Assembly (NCBI GenBank): GCA_014237855.1
Contig: JABACD010000007.1
Coordinates: 129,399 to 193,398 of the forward strand
DNA: 64,000 bases
DNA from: Planctomycetota bacterium
GTDB taxonomy: Bacteria; Planctomycetota; UBA1135; GCA-002686595
Reading direction: 5' to 3'
In this document: positions 1 to 8,797 of the stretch, in pieces
How positions within the stretch are numbered: the stretch's first letter is position 1
How the letters are laid out: each line of letters opens with the position of its first letter
Notes under the pieces: generated by a model
Told to the model about the DNA's origin: nothing
The model's database searches: none
What the model saw: only the letters and a program-made list of their open reading frames with translations
Translations under genes and position numbers: made by a program

Positions 1-1
1 C

Positions 2-949
2 GAGCTCAGACGAGAGGATCTCCCAGCCTGCCTTCCGACACGCTGGCTGGAGCAGGCTCCTACAGGCCGGGCCCGACTGCTGGGACCGAACTGGCTGAGA
101 CGTGATCCCCGTGCCGTGGCCGCCGGCCTCGACTGGGCGCTCGTCGCCCAGGCAGAGCGTACCCAGGGTCGACTGTGGTTCGAGTCATCTTCGCCCTTGC
201 AGGTGGACTCCGCCTGGATCGGCGATCTGCTGGCAGCCCTCGAGCACCTCGAGGAGCTCGCCAACCAGGGCGACCAGAAGCGACAGAGGGATCGACTCGA
301 GCTGATGGGGGAGCACGCGGCGGGAGTGGCTCACGACCTTCGCAACCAGCTGTCCCTCGTCCAACTCGAGTACAGCAGACACGCCGACGAAGGGCTGCTG
401 TCGGAAGAACTGGAGCACGGCCTCGAGGGGGCCCTGGAACTGTGCAGGAACTTCCTCTCCGTTCGCAAGCACAAGGCTCGCCCTCCATACCCTCTCAAGC
501 CGCTGCTGGTGAAGGAGATTCGCGCAGCATCCTCACTCTCGCTCCGGGAAGGTGAGGTTCGCGTGGCCTTGAGATGCCTGCCGGGGGTCGAGGCCAATAA
601 CGACCAGGCTCTCCTGCGCCGGATACTGCGCAACCTGCTCCTCAATGGGATCGCCGCGACTCCCAGCGGGTCGAGCGTGGAGCTCGAGGCCTGCAAGGGA
701 GCGACTGGCGTCGAGATTCTCATTCGCGACGAGGGTCGCGGAATGAGCCGGTCGGAACTTGATCGACTGCTACGGGCAGGCGAGTCACGGGGCGGGACAG
801 GGTTTGGCACCAGCTCGGTGCTTGCCTGTGTCGAGCAGCTAGGCGCAGACCTCGAGGTCGAGTCAGCCCCCGCAGCGGGAACGGAGTTCCTCTTGAGACT
901 TCCGAGCGAAGCTCTTCCCAAGTCCGGAGAAACACCAGCTGTGTCCTAG
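2..949 (+). CDS. Sensor histidine kinase, 5' end outside window
   Basis: Two-component sensor kinase catalytic core. The frame is open from base 2, so the gene begins upstream of the window; the GTG at 116 is only the first internal start candidate. Visible elements in order are a DHp H-box (GVAHDLRNQLSL, about nt 326-361), an N-box (RRILRNLLLNGIAA), a G1 box (RDEGRGM) and a G2 box (GGTGFGTSS), ending with the usual beta strand AGTEFLLRLP. H-box Asn after His-Asp is typical of HisKA-type kinases. No sensor domain or membrane segment lies within the window, so the signal is unknown. It converges on sdhB, and the two stop codons overlap in the palindrome CTAG at 946-949. No response regulator is visible nearby. 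Confidence 0.88.
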   Translation, partial: ELRREDLPACLPTRWLEQAPTGRARLLGPNWLRRDPRAVAAGLDWALVAQAERTQGRLWFESSSPLQVDSAWIGDLLAALEHLEELANQGDQKRQRDRLELMGEHAAGVAHDLRNQLSLVQLEYSRHADEGLLSEELEHGLEGALELCRNFLSVRKHKARPPYPLKPLLVKEIRAASSLSLREGEVRVALRCLPGVEANNDQALLRRILRNLLLNGIAATPSGSSVELEACKGATGVEILIRDEGRGMSRSELDRLLRAGESRGGTGFGTSSVLACVEQLGADLEVESAPAAGTEFLLRLPSEALPKSGETPAVS

Positions 950-1728
950 ACGCCCTCCGCGCTCCCGATTGAGGACCTCAGGTACTCACGATTCATTCGT
1001 GCGATGTTGCTGACATCGATCTCCTTGGGGCACGCCGCCATGCACTCGTACTCGTTCGTGCAGTTGCCAAACCCAAGGGAATCCATGGTGTCCACCATCC
1101 CAAGCACACGAGATGCCCGCTCGGGCTGACCCTGTGGCAGGAGGGCGAGTTGCGAGACCTTGGCACCTGTGAAGAGCATCGCCGCTGCATTGGGACAGGC
1201 AGCCACACAGGCACCGCAGCCGATGCAGGCAGCCGCATCCATGGCGAGGTCAGCCTTGTCCTTGGGAACCAGCATGGAGTTCGCATCCTGCGGGCTGCCG
1301 GTGTTGACCGAGATGTAGCCACCAGCCATCACGATCTTGTCCAGGGCTGAACGGTCCACCACCAGATCACGCACGATTGGAAAGCCTGAGGCCCTGAAGG
1401 GTTCGACGTAGATCTCATCGCCATCCGCGAACGACCGCATGTGAAGCTGACATGTCGTGACGCCCGGCTCCGGGCCATGCACCTGCCCATTTATCACCAT
1501 GCTGCACATGCCGCAGATGCCTTCACGGCAGTCATGGTCGAAGCAAACAGCAACACCACCGCCCTCAAGGATCTGCTCATTCGCAACGTCAATCATCTCG
1601 AGAAAGGACATGTGCGTCGAGATATCCTTCAGCTCGACCTTCTCGAAGGAGCCGGGATCTTCCGGACCCGCCTGACGCCACAGGTGCAGCTTGACGTTGA
1701 TACTCTCGGGATGGGCTTGGGCGCTCAT
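946..1728 (-). CDS. sdhB: Succinate dehydrogenase iron-sulfur subunit
   Basis: Electron-transfer subunit of succinate:quinone oxidoreductase (TCA cycle/respiratory chain), on the cytoplasmic side of the membrane. The N-terminal ferredoxin-like half carries the [2Fe-2S] cysteines (CREGICGMC followed by a distal TTC). The C-terminal half carries the [4Fe-4S]/[3Fe-4S] signatures [12 protein letters not shown] and CMAACPKEI. The 260-residue length is normal for the family. Its ATG overlaps the sdhA stop by 4 nt (ATGA), indicating translational coupling in an sdhC-sdhA-sdhB operon. No odd residues were seen. Confidence 0.97.
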   Translation of the reverse strand: MSAQAHPESINVKLHLWRQAGPEDPGSFEKVELKDISTHMSFLEMIDVANEQILEGGGVAVCFDHDCREGICGMCSMVINGQVHGPEPGVTTCQLHMRSFADGDEIYVEPFRASGFPIVRDLVVDRSALDKIVMAGGYISVNTGSPQDANSMLVPKDKADLAMDAAACIGCGACVAACPNAAAMLFTGAKVSQLALLPQGQPERASRVLGMVDTMDSLGFGNCTNEYECMAACPKEIDVSNIARMNREYLRSSIGSAEGV

Positions 1729-3641
1729 TTGTAGCTCCTCGTGGCCAGCTTGACGTACTCGAATGAAAGGTCCTCCTTGTGAAGCGTAGGCTTCTGACCA
1801 ACGCCCTGGAATTCCCAGGCAGCCGCGTAGGAGAACTCCTCGTCGTTGCGCTGAGCTTCACCCTCTGAGGTCTGGTACTCCTCGCGGAAGTGACCACCAC
1901 ATGACTCGTTCCGATGCAGGGCATCGAGAGCAAAGAACTCGCCTAACTCGAGGAAATCCGCGAGCCGAGCCGCGTGCTCGAGCCCGGGATTGAGATGGTT
2001 CGGGTCACCGGAGACGTGGACGTCATTCCAGAACACCTCGCGCAGGGCGGAGATCTCCTTCGCTGCCTCGGCCAGTCCGGTGGCGTTACGCCCCATGCCA
2101 ACCTTCTCCCACATGATCTTCCCGAGCTCTCGGTGGATGTCTGTAGCGCTTCGGCTGCCCCTCACGCCCAGGATCTTGGTATTGCGCTCTCGAGCCTCGT
2201 GCTCGATTGCCGCGAAGACCTCATGTTCGGTGGTGACCGCCTCCCGCTTGCGCCCGGCTATCTGCACGGTGACCGTGGAGGGAGCGACGAAGTAGCCATC
2301 GGCCAGGCCCTGCATCAGAGCACTGGCACCCAGTCGATTTGCACCGTGATCGGAGAAGTTGGCCTCTCCCAGCACGAAGAGCCCAGGAATGCTGCTCTCG
2401 AGATTGTAGTCAACCCACAGTCCACCCATCGTGTAGTGAACAGCCGGATAGATCATCATCGGCACCTCATAGGGGTTGGTGCCGGTGATCATCTCATACA
2501 TCTGGAACAGGTTTCCGTACTTGGCCTCGATGACCGGCTTGCCATCGCGAGCAATGGCGTCACGGAAGTCGAGGAAGACGGCCTGACCGGTCGGTCCCAC
2601 ACCCTGTCCGGCATCACACTCGACCTTTGCTGCGCGCGAAGCCACGTCGCGCGGCGCAAGATTTCCGAAGGACGGGTAGCGACGCTCGAGGTAGTAATCC
2701 CGCTCCTGTTCAGGGATCTCGGAGGGCTTCCTCGAATCACCGGCTTGCTTGGGAACCCAGACACGCCCGTCATTACGCAGGGACTCACTCATCAAGGTCA
2801 GCTTGGACTGGTAGTCACCAGAGACCGGGATGCAGGTCGGGTGGATCTGCGTGAAGCAGGGATTGGCGAAGTAGGCTCCACGACGATGAGCGCGCCAGGC
2901 CGCGGTCACGTTACAGGCCTTCGCGTTGGTCGAGAGATAGAAGACATTGCCATAGCCACCAGTACAGAGCAGCACAGCGTCAGCTGCGTAGCGCTCGTAC
3001 TCACCGGTGATCAGATTGCGAACGACAATTCCTCGAGCCTGGCCATCGATGACCGCAAGATCGACCATCTCGCGCCGAGGAAACATCCGCACCGTGCCCG
3101 CGGAGACCTGACGCATCAGGGCGCTGTAAGCCCCAAGCAGGAGCTGTTGACCTGTCTGCCCACGGGCGTAGAAGGTCCTGGACACCTGAGCACCACCGAA
3201 GGATCGATTGTCCAGCAAGCCCCCGTACTCGCGGGCGAATGGAACGCCCTGAGCGGCGGCCTGATCGATGATGTTGTTCGAGACCTCGGCCAGCCGGTAG
3301 ACATTGGACTCCCGTGCACGGAAGTCTCCACCCTTGACCGTGTCGTAGAACAGGCGGTGAACGCTGTCGCCGTCATTTCGATAGTTCTTGGCCGCGTTGA
3401 TGCCACCTTGAGCAGCGATCGAATGGGCCCGGCGTGGAGAGTCCTGAATGCAGAAGTTGAGGACGTTGTAACCCATCTCGCCAAGGGAGGCAGCGGCAGC
3501 ACTTCCGGCGAGGCCAGAGCCAACGACGATCACCGTGAACTTCCGACGGTTCGCCGGATTGACCAGCGGGAGGTCGAACTTGTGCTTCGTCCAGCGGTCC
3601 TCGATCGGACCCGTCGGGCACTTGGAGTCGAAATTCGTCAT
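1725..3641 (-). CDS. sdhA: Succinate dehydrogenase flavoprotein subunit
   Basis: Catalytic flavoprotein that oxidises succinate to fumarate. The N-terminal dinucleotide-binding motif [19 protein letters not shown] is followed by the covalent-FAD region [13 protein letters not shown] and the substrate-loop region [14 protein letters not shown]. The C-terminus has the helical domain typical of SdhA/FrdA. At 638 residues it matches the longer SdhA of non-proteobacterial B-type complexes. The start ATG overlaps the sdhC stop by one base (TGATG), and the stop overlaps sdhB by four. Quinone reductase direction (SDH rather than fumarate reductase) is inferred from family and gene order, not proven. 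Confidence 0.97.
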   Translation of the reverse strand: MTNFDSKCPTGPIEDRWTKHKFDLPLVNPANRRKFTVIVVGSGLAGSAAAASLGEMGYNVLNFCIQDSPRRAHSIAAQGGINAAKNYRNDGDSVHRLFYDTVKGGDFRARESNVYRLAEVSNNIIDQAAAQGVPFAREYGGLLDNRSFGGAQVSRTFYARGQTGQQLLLGAYSALMRQVSAGTVRMFPRREMVDLAVIDGQARGIVVRNLITGEYERYAADAVLLCTGGYGNVFYLSTNAKACNVTAAWRAHRRGAYFANPCFTQIHPTCIPVSGDYQSKLTLMSESLRNDGRVWVPKQAGDSRKPSEIPEQERDYYLERRYPSFGNLAPRDVASRAAKVECDAGQGVGPTGQAVFLDFRDAIARDGKPVIEAKYGNLFQMYEMITGTNPYEVPMMIYPAVHYTMGGLWVDYNLESSIPGLFVLGEANFSDHGANRLGASALMQGLADGYFVAPSTVTVQIAGRKREAVTTEHEVFAAIEHEARERNTKILGVRGSRSATDIHRELGKIMWEKVGMGRNATGLAEAAKEISALREVFWNDVHVSGDPNHLNPGLEHAARLADFLELGEFFALDALHRNESCGGHFREEYQTSEGEAQRNDEEFSYAAAWEFQGVGQKPTLHKEDLSFEYVKLATRSYK

Positions 3642-4294
3642 CAGGAGTTCCCTCCAAAGAAGATAGTGAGCGGGAACAGCAGGAATCCGACGGTCAGGAG
3701 CCCAGCGAGGCCATAGCCCAGGACCTTGACCAGCGGGGTGTACTTGGGATGGTTCAAGCCCAAGGTCTGGAGAGAGCTCTGAAAGCCATGACTCAGGTGC
3801 AGCCCAAGGGCCAAGAGCCCCACCACATACGCTCCCGCTCCCAGCGGCCGTGACAGCTCGAAGCGAACCAGACTGGCCATGCTGACGTCGTCACCCTTCT
3901 GCAGTCGGAAGTGCGCGAGGTGCAGGATCACGAAGAGCAACACGATGACCCCTGTGAAGATCATCGTTCGCGAACCAGGGGTCCGTCCTCCGTGAGCCTT
4001 GCTGACCATGTAACCCTTGGAGCGAGCCTTCTTGTTCTCCAGGGTCAGCCGCACGGCAAGCCCCATGTGGACCAGGAAGAGAACGACCAGGCCAATCTCG
4101 GCCAGGGGCAGAAGAGGGTTGTTGCCGATGGTGTCCGCGTAGGCGTCGAAGGTGGCGCCATCGCTATCGGCGAAGAACGTCATGTTCCCCGCGAGATGAA
4201 CGACGAGGAATCCGATCAAGGCGAGCCCCGTGAGGGCGACCACTGCCTTTCTTCCGATTGAAGAACGCGCGGTACGAGTCAGCCAGCTAAGCAT
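3641..4294 (-). CDS. sdhC: Succinate dehydrogenase cytochrome b558 subunit
   Basis: Single membrane anchor of a B-type succinate:quinone oxidoreductase (b558 family), about 217 residues with five hydrophobic segments. Candidate haem-ligand histidines lie in the segments with HLAGN, VHMGLA, LHLAHF and LHLSHGFQ. The ATG at 4294 is preferred over upstream starts because the mature family begins close to the first helix and a GAGG sits about 9 nt upstream; the frame remains open to 4402. No separate sdhD is present, as expected for this class. First gene of the sdhCAB operon. Confidence 0.93.
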   Translation of the reverse strand: MLSWLTRTARSSIGRKAVVALTGLALIGFLVVHLAGNMTFFADSDGATFDAYADTIGNNPLLPLAEIGLVVLFLVHMGLAVRLTLENKKARSKGYMVSKAHGGRTPGSRTMIFTGVIVLLFVILHLAHFRLQKGDDVSMASLVRFELSRPLGAGAYVVGLLALGLHLSHGFQSSLQTLGLNHPKYTPLVKVLGYGLAGLLTVGFLLFPLTIFFGGNS

Positions 4295-4587
4295 GCTTCT
4301 GCCTCTGCAGGGATGCGGGGAAGAGGTGGAATAAGAGGTCCACGAGTGGGGGGGGTGGGTAGGTGCAATGCGTGCCATTCCCGGAATGAAGCGAGGGATC
4401 ATCGGGGAGCCGAGCCCCGGGTGGCCCGAACTCCACGAGGGAACTTAAGCGTGACTCCTTCAGGGGCCAACCACGCGAACCCGTTTTTCAGCCAGGGGAG
4501 GAGGAAACTCCATCACGCCCAAGGCCCCGGACCCGGTTCAATCAGCGCACCTCGCCAGGGCGAGCTCCAGGAATCCCACCCTCTGGC

Positions 4588-4944
4588 TCAGTTGTTCGGG
4601 AAACCCTTGGGCTTCTTCGGACCCGCACCAGGGGGGTTCCCCGGTCCACCGGCTCCCGCCTGGGAGGGAGGCCCACCGGGGCCGCCTTCGAGGGCACGCT
4701 TGATCTCATAGAAGCCCTCGCCGAAGTGGTACGCCAACCAGATCAGGTAGCAGTCGATGTTGTCGACGGGATCGTCCACCTCGAAGGCCGCCTTGCACGT
4801 CAGGTCGCAGGGGCGGTCCTTGTCCATAAAACAGTTCTTGGGCATCAGCACCTCGCATGGAAGCTTGGAGCACGGAATGGTACAGAACAAGGCAGCCGGA
4901 TCATCCCTGCAGCCCAGCTTCCGGGCCATCTCCGGCATATCCAC
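4588..4944 (-). CDS. Small cysteine-rich hypothetical protein
   Basis: Family not recognised. The 118-residue product has eight Cys (residues 12, 21, 25, 30, 38, 46, 50, 65) in an acidic first half, then a Gly/Pro tail (GGPGGPP...GAGP) ending in lysines. The start is GTG at 4944, with an in-frame ATG two codons later. No signal peptide is visible, so the cysteines may bind metal rather than form secreted disulfides; that is inference. It lies alone between sdhC (same strand, upstream) and a divergent lipoprotein gene. The 293-nt stretch up to sdhC holds no other recognisable feature. Confidence 0.5.
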   Translation of the reverse strand: MDMPEMARKLGCRDDPAALFCTIPCSKLPCEVLMPKNCFMDKDRPCDLTCKAAFEVDDPVDNIDCYLIWLAYHFGEGFYEIKRALEGGPGGPPSQAGAGGPGNPPGAGPKKPKGFPNN

Positions 4945-5125
4945 AGTGCAACATAACGTACATTATCAGACATTCGGCACAGCCAGGGATGGCCCCTGAC
5001 GGCCCCCTGATGACCTGATCGATGGTTGGATGATTCCCCGCTCCTGCACAGGCTCTGAAGAATACGAAAGGATCTGGCCCTGAATGTCCGAGAAGAACCT
5101 CGGACCAGACCCCAACAGGATCCCC

Positions 5126-5776
5126 ATGAACCGCCGTCAATTCTCCAACGCCGCCCTCATCTGCCTGGGCCTCATCAGCTCAGGCTGCCTGGCGAGCCAC
5201 CCGGACAGCTCGACCTCCCAGGACCTGGGCCAGGGCTCAGTCTTCGATGGCGCCCGAGGTCAGCGTTCCTTCCAGCTGGACATGCCCGTCTCCCGGGCAC
5301 CCTTCAAGAAGTCCTACGTGAACTGGAAACAGCGCATCGATCAGCCCTACGTCTACGTGGAGTTCATCGGCTCGTACACCGAGACCGGGCGCCTCTTGCC
5401 GCTGGTTCATCGGGCCATGGCCGATCAGGGCATCGAGCCTTCAGGACCGCCATTCAACCTGTACTTTGACGATCCGGGCACCACAGCGACGGAACGACTG
5501 CGCTCGAGAGCCTGCGTGCCAGTCGAACAGCAGGTGCGCACGGACAACAACCTCGCCTTCGATCTGCTGCCGAGCACCACCGTAGTCTATGCCTTTGTCG
5601 CCGGCGCTTACCCCGAGGTTCCGCGCTCGTACCCATCCCTGTATGAGTTCATGCTCAGAAGCGACTGGGTCGAAAATGGCCCGATTCGGGAGACCTACCT
5701 GGTCGCGCCCGACTCCGTGCAGAGCTTCGATGACCTGATCACCGAGGTTCAGGTCCCGGTCACCTACGCACCCTAG
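5126..5776 (+). CDS. Lipoprotein with GyrI-like ligand-binding domain
   Basis: Predicted lipoprotein: a twin-Arg-like MNRRQFSN start, a hydrophobic stretch and a lipobox LISSGC at about residues 17-22. The remainder resembles a GyrI/AraC-effector-type small-molecule-binding fold (YVYVEFIGSYTETG ... PFNLYFDD ... acidic YLVAPDSVQSFDDLITEVQVPV), which in soluble proteins binds hydrophobic ligands. The ATG at 5126 is chosen because the signal peptide begins there; an in-frame ATG at 5084 adds 14 residues. Monocistronic. The specific ligand is unknown. Confidence 0.7.
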   Translation: MNRRQFSNAALICLGLISSGCLASHPDSSTSQDLGQGSVFDGARGQRSFQLDMPVSRAPFKKSYVNWKQRIDQPYVYVEFIGSYTETGRLLPLVHRAMADQGIEPSGPPFNLYFDDPGTTATERLRSRACVPVEQQVRTDNNLAFDLLPSTTVVYAFVAGAYPEVPRSYPSLYEFMLRSDWVENGPIRETYLVAPDSVQSFDDLITEVQVPVTYAP

Positions 5777-5844
5777 AGAGTCAGCTCCGCCCTAGGATGT
5801 TGCTTTTCGGGGGTGTGTGGCCTGGCGCCTGCGAACCATGGATC

Positions 5845-7533
5845 CTAGGCCAGGCTCTGCCGGAGCTTGGCCGCCTCGGGCGGATAGCAGCAGGCGACCA
5901 CGAAGGCGCCGTCTTCGCCTGTGTATCCGCGGAAGAGATCCCCAGCGGTCAGCTGGGAGAGTAGCGGCTGGTCGAGTTCGACCTCGCGTTCCAGCTCCTG
6001 GGCATCACGAATCCGCGCCAGGGCCCCCTGCGTAACTCCGAGATACTCGAAGAGCTCCCCGCTTCCGGTCTCGTCCCTCTCCACCAAGGAGTTGGCGACC
6101 ACAGCGCGTGGCAGACTCTCCTGGAGCGCGGCCAGGCACTCGGGCAGATCCTCCTCGAGTAGCTCCACCCCCTGCGTGCTTGCAGCCCAGCTGGTGAACT
6201 CCAGCATGGCAGCCGCAAGGTTCTTGGCCTCGACACCACTCTTCAGCTGACGACTCTCGGGAATCCAAAAGCACGCGAAGCTCAGCACGTCTCGGTGGCC
6301 AAGGTTCTCAAAGACTCCTACATTCGCGGAGTAGGTACCGAACAAGCGCAGGACCTCGTGCTCAGCCCGAAGCTCTGGCCCCAAGGTCTGCTCGGTCTCC
6401 CAGAGAAACTCCTCGATCATCGCGCCGACGACCCCGGGGAAGTCAGGTGCCTCCTTGTCCTCATCGCCATCATCGTCTTCCAGGCCCAGGCGCCTCGTGA
6501 GCTCACGGAAGGACGTCTCCAGGTCGATCCCCGCAGCCCGGTCTCGATCGAATTCTGCCAGGGAAGCTGAGATATCGACGGCCCCTGTCACCTCGTCCTC
6601 CGTCGCATCACCTGCATCTGGTGCCGAGAGCACGGGCCAGGCAGCCAGCAACAGAGCTCGAGCTCGACCAAGATCCATCTCCGTCTGGAAGGCCAGCTGA
6701 TCCAGGATCTGTCCGACCAGGTCGTCCACGCCACAGACCAGGGTTTCTGCGTCCTGGGGGCTTCTCGCCAGGCCACGGCACCAGGACTGGATTACCTCCT
6801 CGCTGATCCCCTCTTGAGCAAGGAATTCCTGCAGCTCCCCCACCGGGTCCTTTGGCCCTGAAGAGCCAAGGTGACCCTGCGGTGAATCGGCCCCTGCCAC
6901 CCGGGTGTGTCCCCAGAACATGCGCTCCAGCTCCACTTGCGACAGGCGCATCACGGCCCGCGAGCGAGACTCCCGCAGCTCGTTCAGATCTCGAATCAGA
7001 GCTGCCAGGAGCTCGGCGCTTCGGAACAGCTGACACGCAGGAGAGGCCAGATAGAGGTCTCCCTCGACCGGAAAGAGCCTCCCGACGATCAGGTCTCCGG
7101 GCAACAACGAGGCAGGTCCCCGGGGCTGGATCAATTCCAGCCGAGTGAGCCCCGCCAGGTCTCGAGCAGCCAGCACACCTTCAACGGGTCCCTCCAGGAT
7201 CTCGAAGATACCGGTGATCGATTCGGTGTAGGCAGAACGCAAGGCACGCAGATCCTCATCAGCCTCCTCCCACCAGCACTCGAGCAGGGCATCAACTGGA
7301 AGGCCACCGATACACTCAGCATCGCGCTCGAACAGGAACCACTCGAAGAGTCGACGAGCCCGGTGCCCGGAGCGCTCATCGGTTCCGACCTCCTCGGACG
7401 GAAATTCCACGAGGCTCCGCTCGTACTCACTGGCCAAGGCAGCGTCGGCGGTGATCAAGTTCTGATACAGCGCGAAGCCCTGCTCGAACAACGCTGCATC
7501 GTAGCCGTCTGACTCTCTGGTGGGATTCTCCAT
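5845..7533 (-). CDS. Large acidic hypothetical protein
   Basis: Family not recognised. The 562-residue protein is rich in Asp/Glu and leucine, predominantly helical by pattern, and lacks a signal peptide or membrane segments. An acidic linker (LGLEDDDGDEDKEAPDF) separates two halves. The ATG at 7533 (MENPTRESDGYD) is preferred, although an upstream ATG at 7599 would add 22 residues; neither has a strong ribosome-binding site. It is divergent from the downstream CvpA-like gene. Codon use looks like its neighbours, so I treat it as a native gene. Confidence 0.7.
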   Translation of the reverse strand: MENPTRESDGYDAALFEQGFALYQNLITADAALASEYERSLVEFPSEEVGTDERSGHRARRLFEWFLFERDAECIGGLPVDALLECWWEEADEDLRALRSAYTESITGIFEILEGPVEGVLAARDLAGLTRLELIQPRGPASLLPGDLIVGRLFPVEGDLYLASPACQLFRSAELLAALIRDLNELRESRSRAVMRLSQVELERMFWGHTRVAGADSPQGHLGSSGPKDPVGELQEFLAQEGISEEVIQSWCRGLARSPQDAETLVCGVDDLVGQILDQLAFQTEMDLGRARALLLAAWPVLSAPDAGDATEDEVTGAVDISASLAEFDRDRAAGIDLETSFRELTRRLGLEDDDGDEDKEAPDFPGVVGAMIEEFLWETEQTLGPELRAEHEVLRLFGTYSANVGVFENLGHRDVLSFACFWIPESRQLKSGVEAKNLAAAMLEFTSWAASTQGVELLEEDLPECLAALQESLPRAVVANSLVERDETGSGELFEYLGVTQGALARIRDAQELEREVELDQPLLSQLTAGDLFRGYTGEDGAFVVACCYPPEAAKLRQSLA

Positions 7534-7752
7534 GCTCACTTGGGGAAAACGCGGGGTTGACTCGCGATTTGAGCACAACATTCTAGACCAGATTCCCAAT
7601 CAGAGTCTTGCCTGGAGAGCATCCCGGTTCAGGAATTCATGGACTCCCCCACTCAAGCCCAGAGTGGACTTGATGGCTCCCTCGGCGTTTGATTTCCTGT
7701 CCAGGGGCGCCTGAACAGCCCCTGACCCCTCTCCACAGTTCCACGACCAGCC

Positions 7753-8346
7753 ATGTTCATAGAGACGCTCTCCGTCACTTCAATCAGCTCAGACGCTGCA
7801 GCTTCGGGCATCGAGCTGGGCTGGATCGACTGGATCGGCCTTGGGCTGGGAGCAACCTTCATGGTGCTGGGGCTCATGCGAGGACTCTGGTGGCAGGTCA
7901 TTCGGCTCCTTGGCCTGCTGGGCGCCGCAGCTCTGGCCAGGACCTTCTCCGCTCCCTGGGGAGCTGCTCTGGAGAAGTCCACCGACATCTCCCACGAGGT
8001 CGCCGTCGGAATCGTCTGGGTAGGCCTCTTCCTCGCGGGAATCATCCTGACTGCGATCCTGGGAACCCTGGGAAAGAAGAGCCTGCAGGCCATGCAGCTG
8101 GGGACGCTCGACCGCTTCGGGGGCCTGCTCGCAGGACTCGCGACAGGGGTCCTGCTTCACGTGTCTTGGCTCGTCGTGCTCGCTCACCTCGGCCCGCAGC
8201 CTTGGACTGCGAACCGACTGGATGGCACCTACAGCCGAAGCCTCCTCCAGGTATTCACCACTCGCTACCCGGTACTCACCCAGAAAGAGACCCTGGCGGC
8301 CGATAGCATCCAAGAGTGGCTGGGTAGCAGGCAGCCCGATCACTGA
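7753..8346 (+). CDS. CvpA family membrane protein
   Basis: Inner-membrane protein of the CvpA/colicin V production family. The pattern WIDWIGLGLGATFMVLGLMRGLWWQVIRLLGLLGA gives the first two helices with the family's G-x-x-x-G-x-x-R turn, followed by helices at about residues 85-108 and 123-147. Family members are four-helix proteins of 160-200 residues; this one is 197. In other bacteria CvpA supports envelope homeostasis; the molecular activity is not established. The cobalamin riboswitch begins about 80 nt downstream but belongs to the next gene. Confidence 0.82.
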   Translation: MFIETLSVTSISSDAAASGIELGWIDWIGLGLGATFMVLGLMRGLWWQVIRLLGLLGAAALARTFSAPWGAALEKSTDISHEVAVGIVWVGLFLAGIILTAILGTLGKKSLQAMQLGTLDRFGGLLAGLATGVLLHVSWLVVLAHLGPQPWTANRLDGTYSRSLLQVFTTRYPVLTQKETLAADSIQEWLGSRQPDH

Positions 8347-8424
8347 GCCTGGCAACCGCGAGGAGGGAAGCCCCCCCCACTGCAAGCCAGGTCACGGCCC
8401 GTTGACAGGCCGCCGCTTCCAAGG

Positions 8425-8625
8425 CATTCTTGCTTGCTGAAAACTGGATCGCGCGCGCCTTGGGGAAGCAGGTTAGAACCCTGCACGGTCCCGCCACTGT
8501 ATTTCGTGCGCCGAAACGCCCCGATTCCACTCACCTGAGTGGAATGGTCACTGGAGCTTGCTTCTCTGGGAAGGCTCGGGCGTTGAGGTGAAAGCGATGA
8601 GTCAGGAGACCCGTGGCACTCGTGG
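8425..8625 (+). promoter_or_regulatory. Cobalamin (B12) riboswitch aptamer
   Basis: Conserved elements occur in the right order: GGGAAGCAGGTTAGAACC (8463-8480), CGGTCCCGCCACTGTA around the B12 box (8486-8501), a peripheral 10-bp stem ATTCCACTCA/TGAGTGGAAT (8523-8544), GGGAAGGC (8568-8575) and the terminal box GATGAGTCAGGAGACC (8596-8611). This arrangement is the RF00174-type adenosyl/methyl-cobalamin aptamer. Boundaries are approximate. It lies in sense orientation about 170 nt ahead of a secreted-protein gene and nothing else, so that gene is the presumed target. Confidence 0.92.
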
Positions 8626-8672
8626 AAAAATCGACCCCGAGGACTGGGTCCTGCTTCCACCCACCAGACCTA

Positions 8673-8760
8673 CCGAGCCATGGCTCGGGCAAGCCCCAGG
8701 TGACAAGAGGGCTCGTTTAGGCTGACGGTTCACGCAGGTAGTCTCCGGACTCGGGATCGG
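8673..8760 (+). promoter_or_regulatory. Candidate riboswitch expression platform
   Basis: Two structures lie between the aptamer and the downstream ATG. A perfect 16-nt palindrome CCGAGCCATGGCTCGG is at 8673-8688. GTCTCCGGACTC at 8741-8752 is the reverse complement, with one mismatch in twelve, of the aptamer's terminal box GAGTCAGGAGAC at 8599-8610. The second could capture the 3' strand of the aptamer's closing region in the ligand-free state. No U-run follows, so control of translation initiation is more likely than termination; this is inference. Confidence 0.5.
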
Positions 8761-8797
8761 TCTCGACAGAAGACCTCTAAAGAAGATCCGAAACCCA

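Noticed and set aside
1974-3716. 580-codon plus-strand frame opposite sdhA
   Set aside because: It is an antisense shadow in GC-rich sequence; sdhA on the minus strand has full family motifs.
8731-8760. A second cobalamin riboswitch on the minus strand
   Set aside because: Only the 3' box resemblance exists; the rest of an aptamer is missing on that strand.
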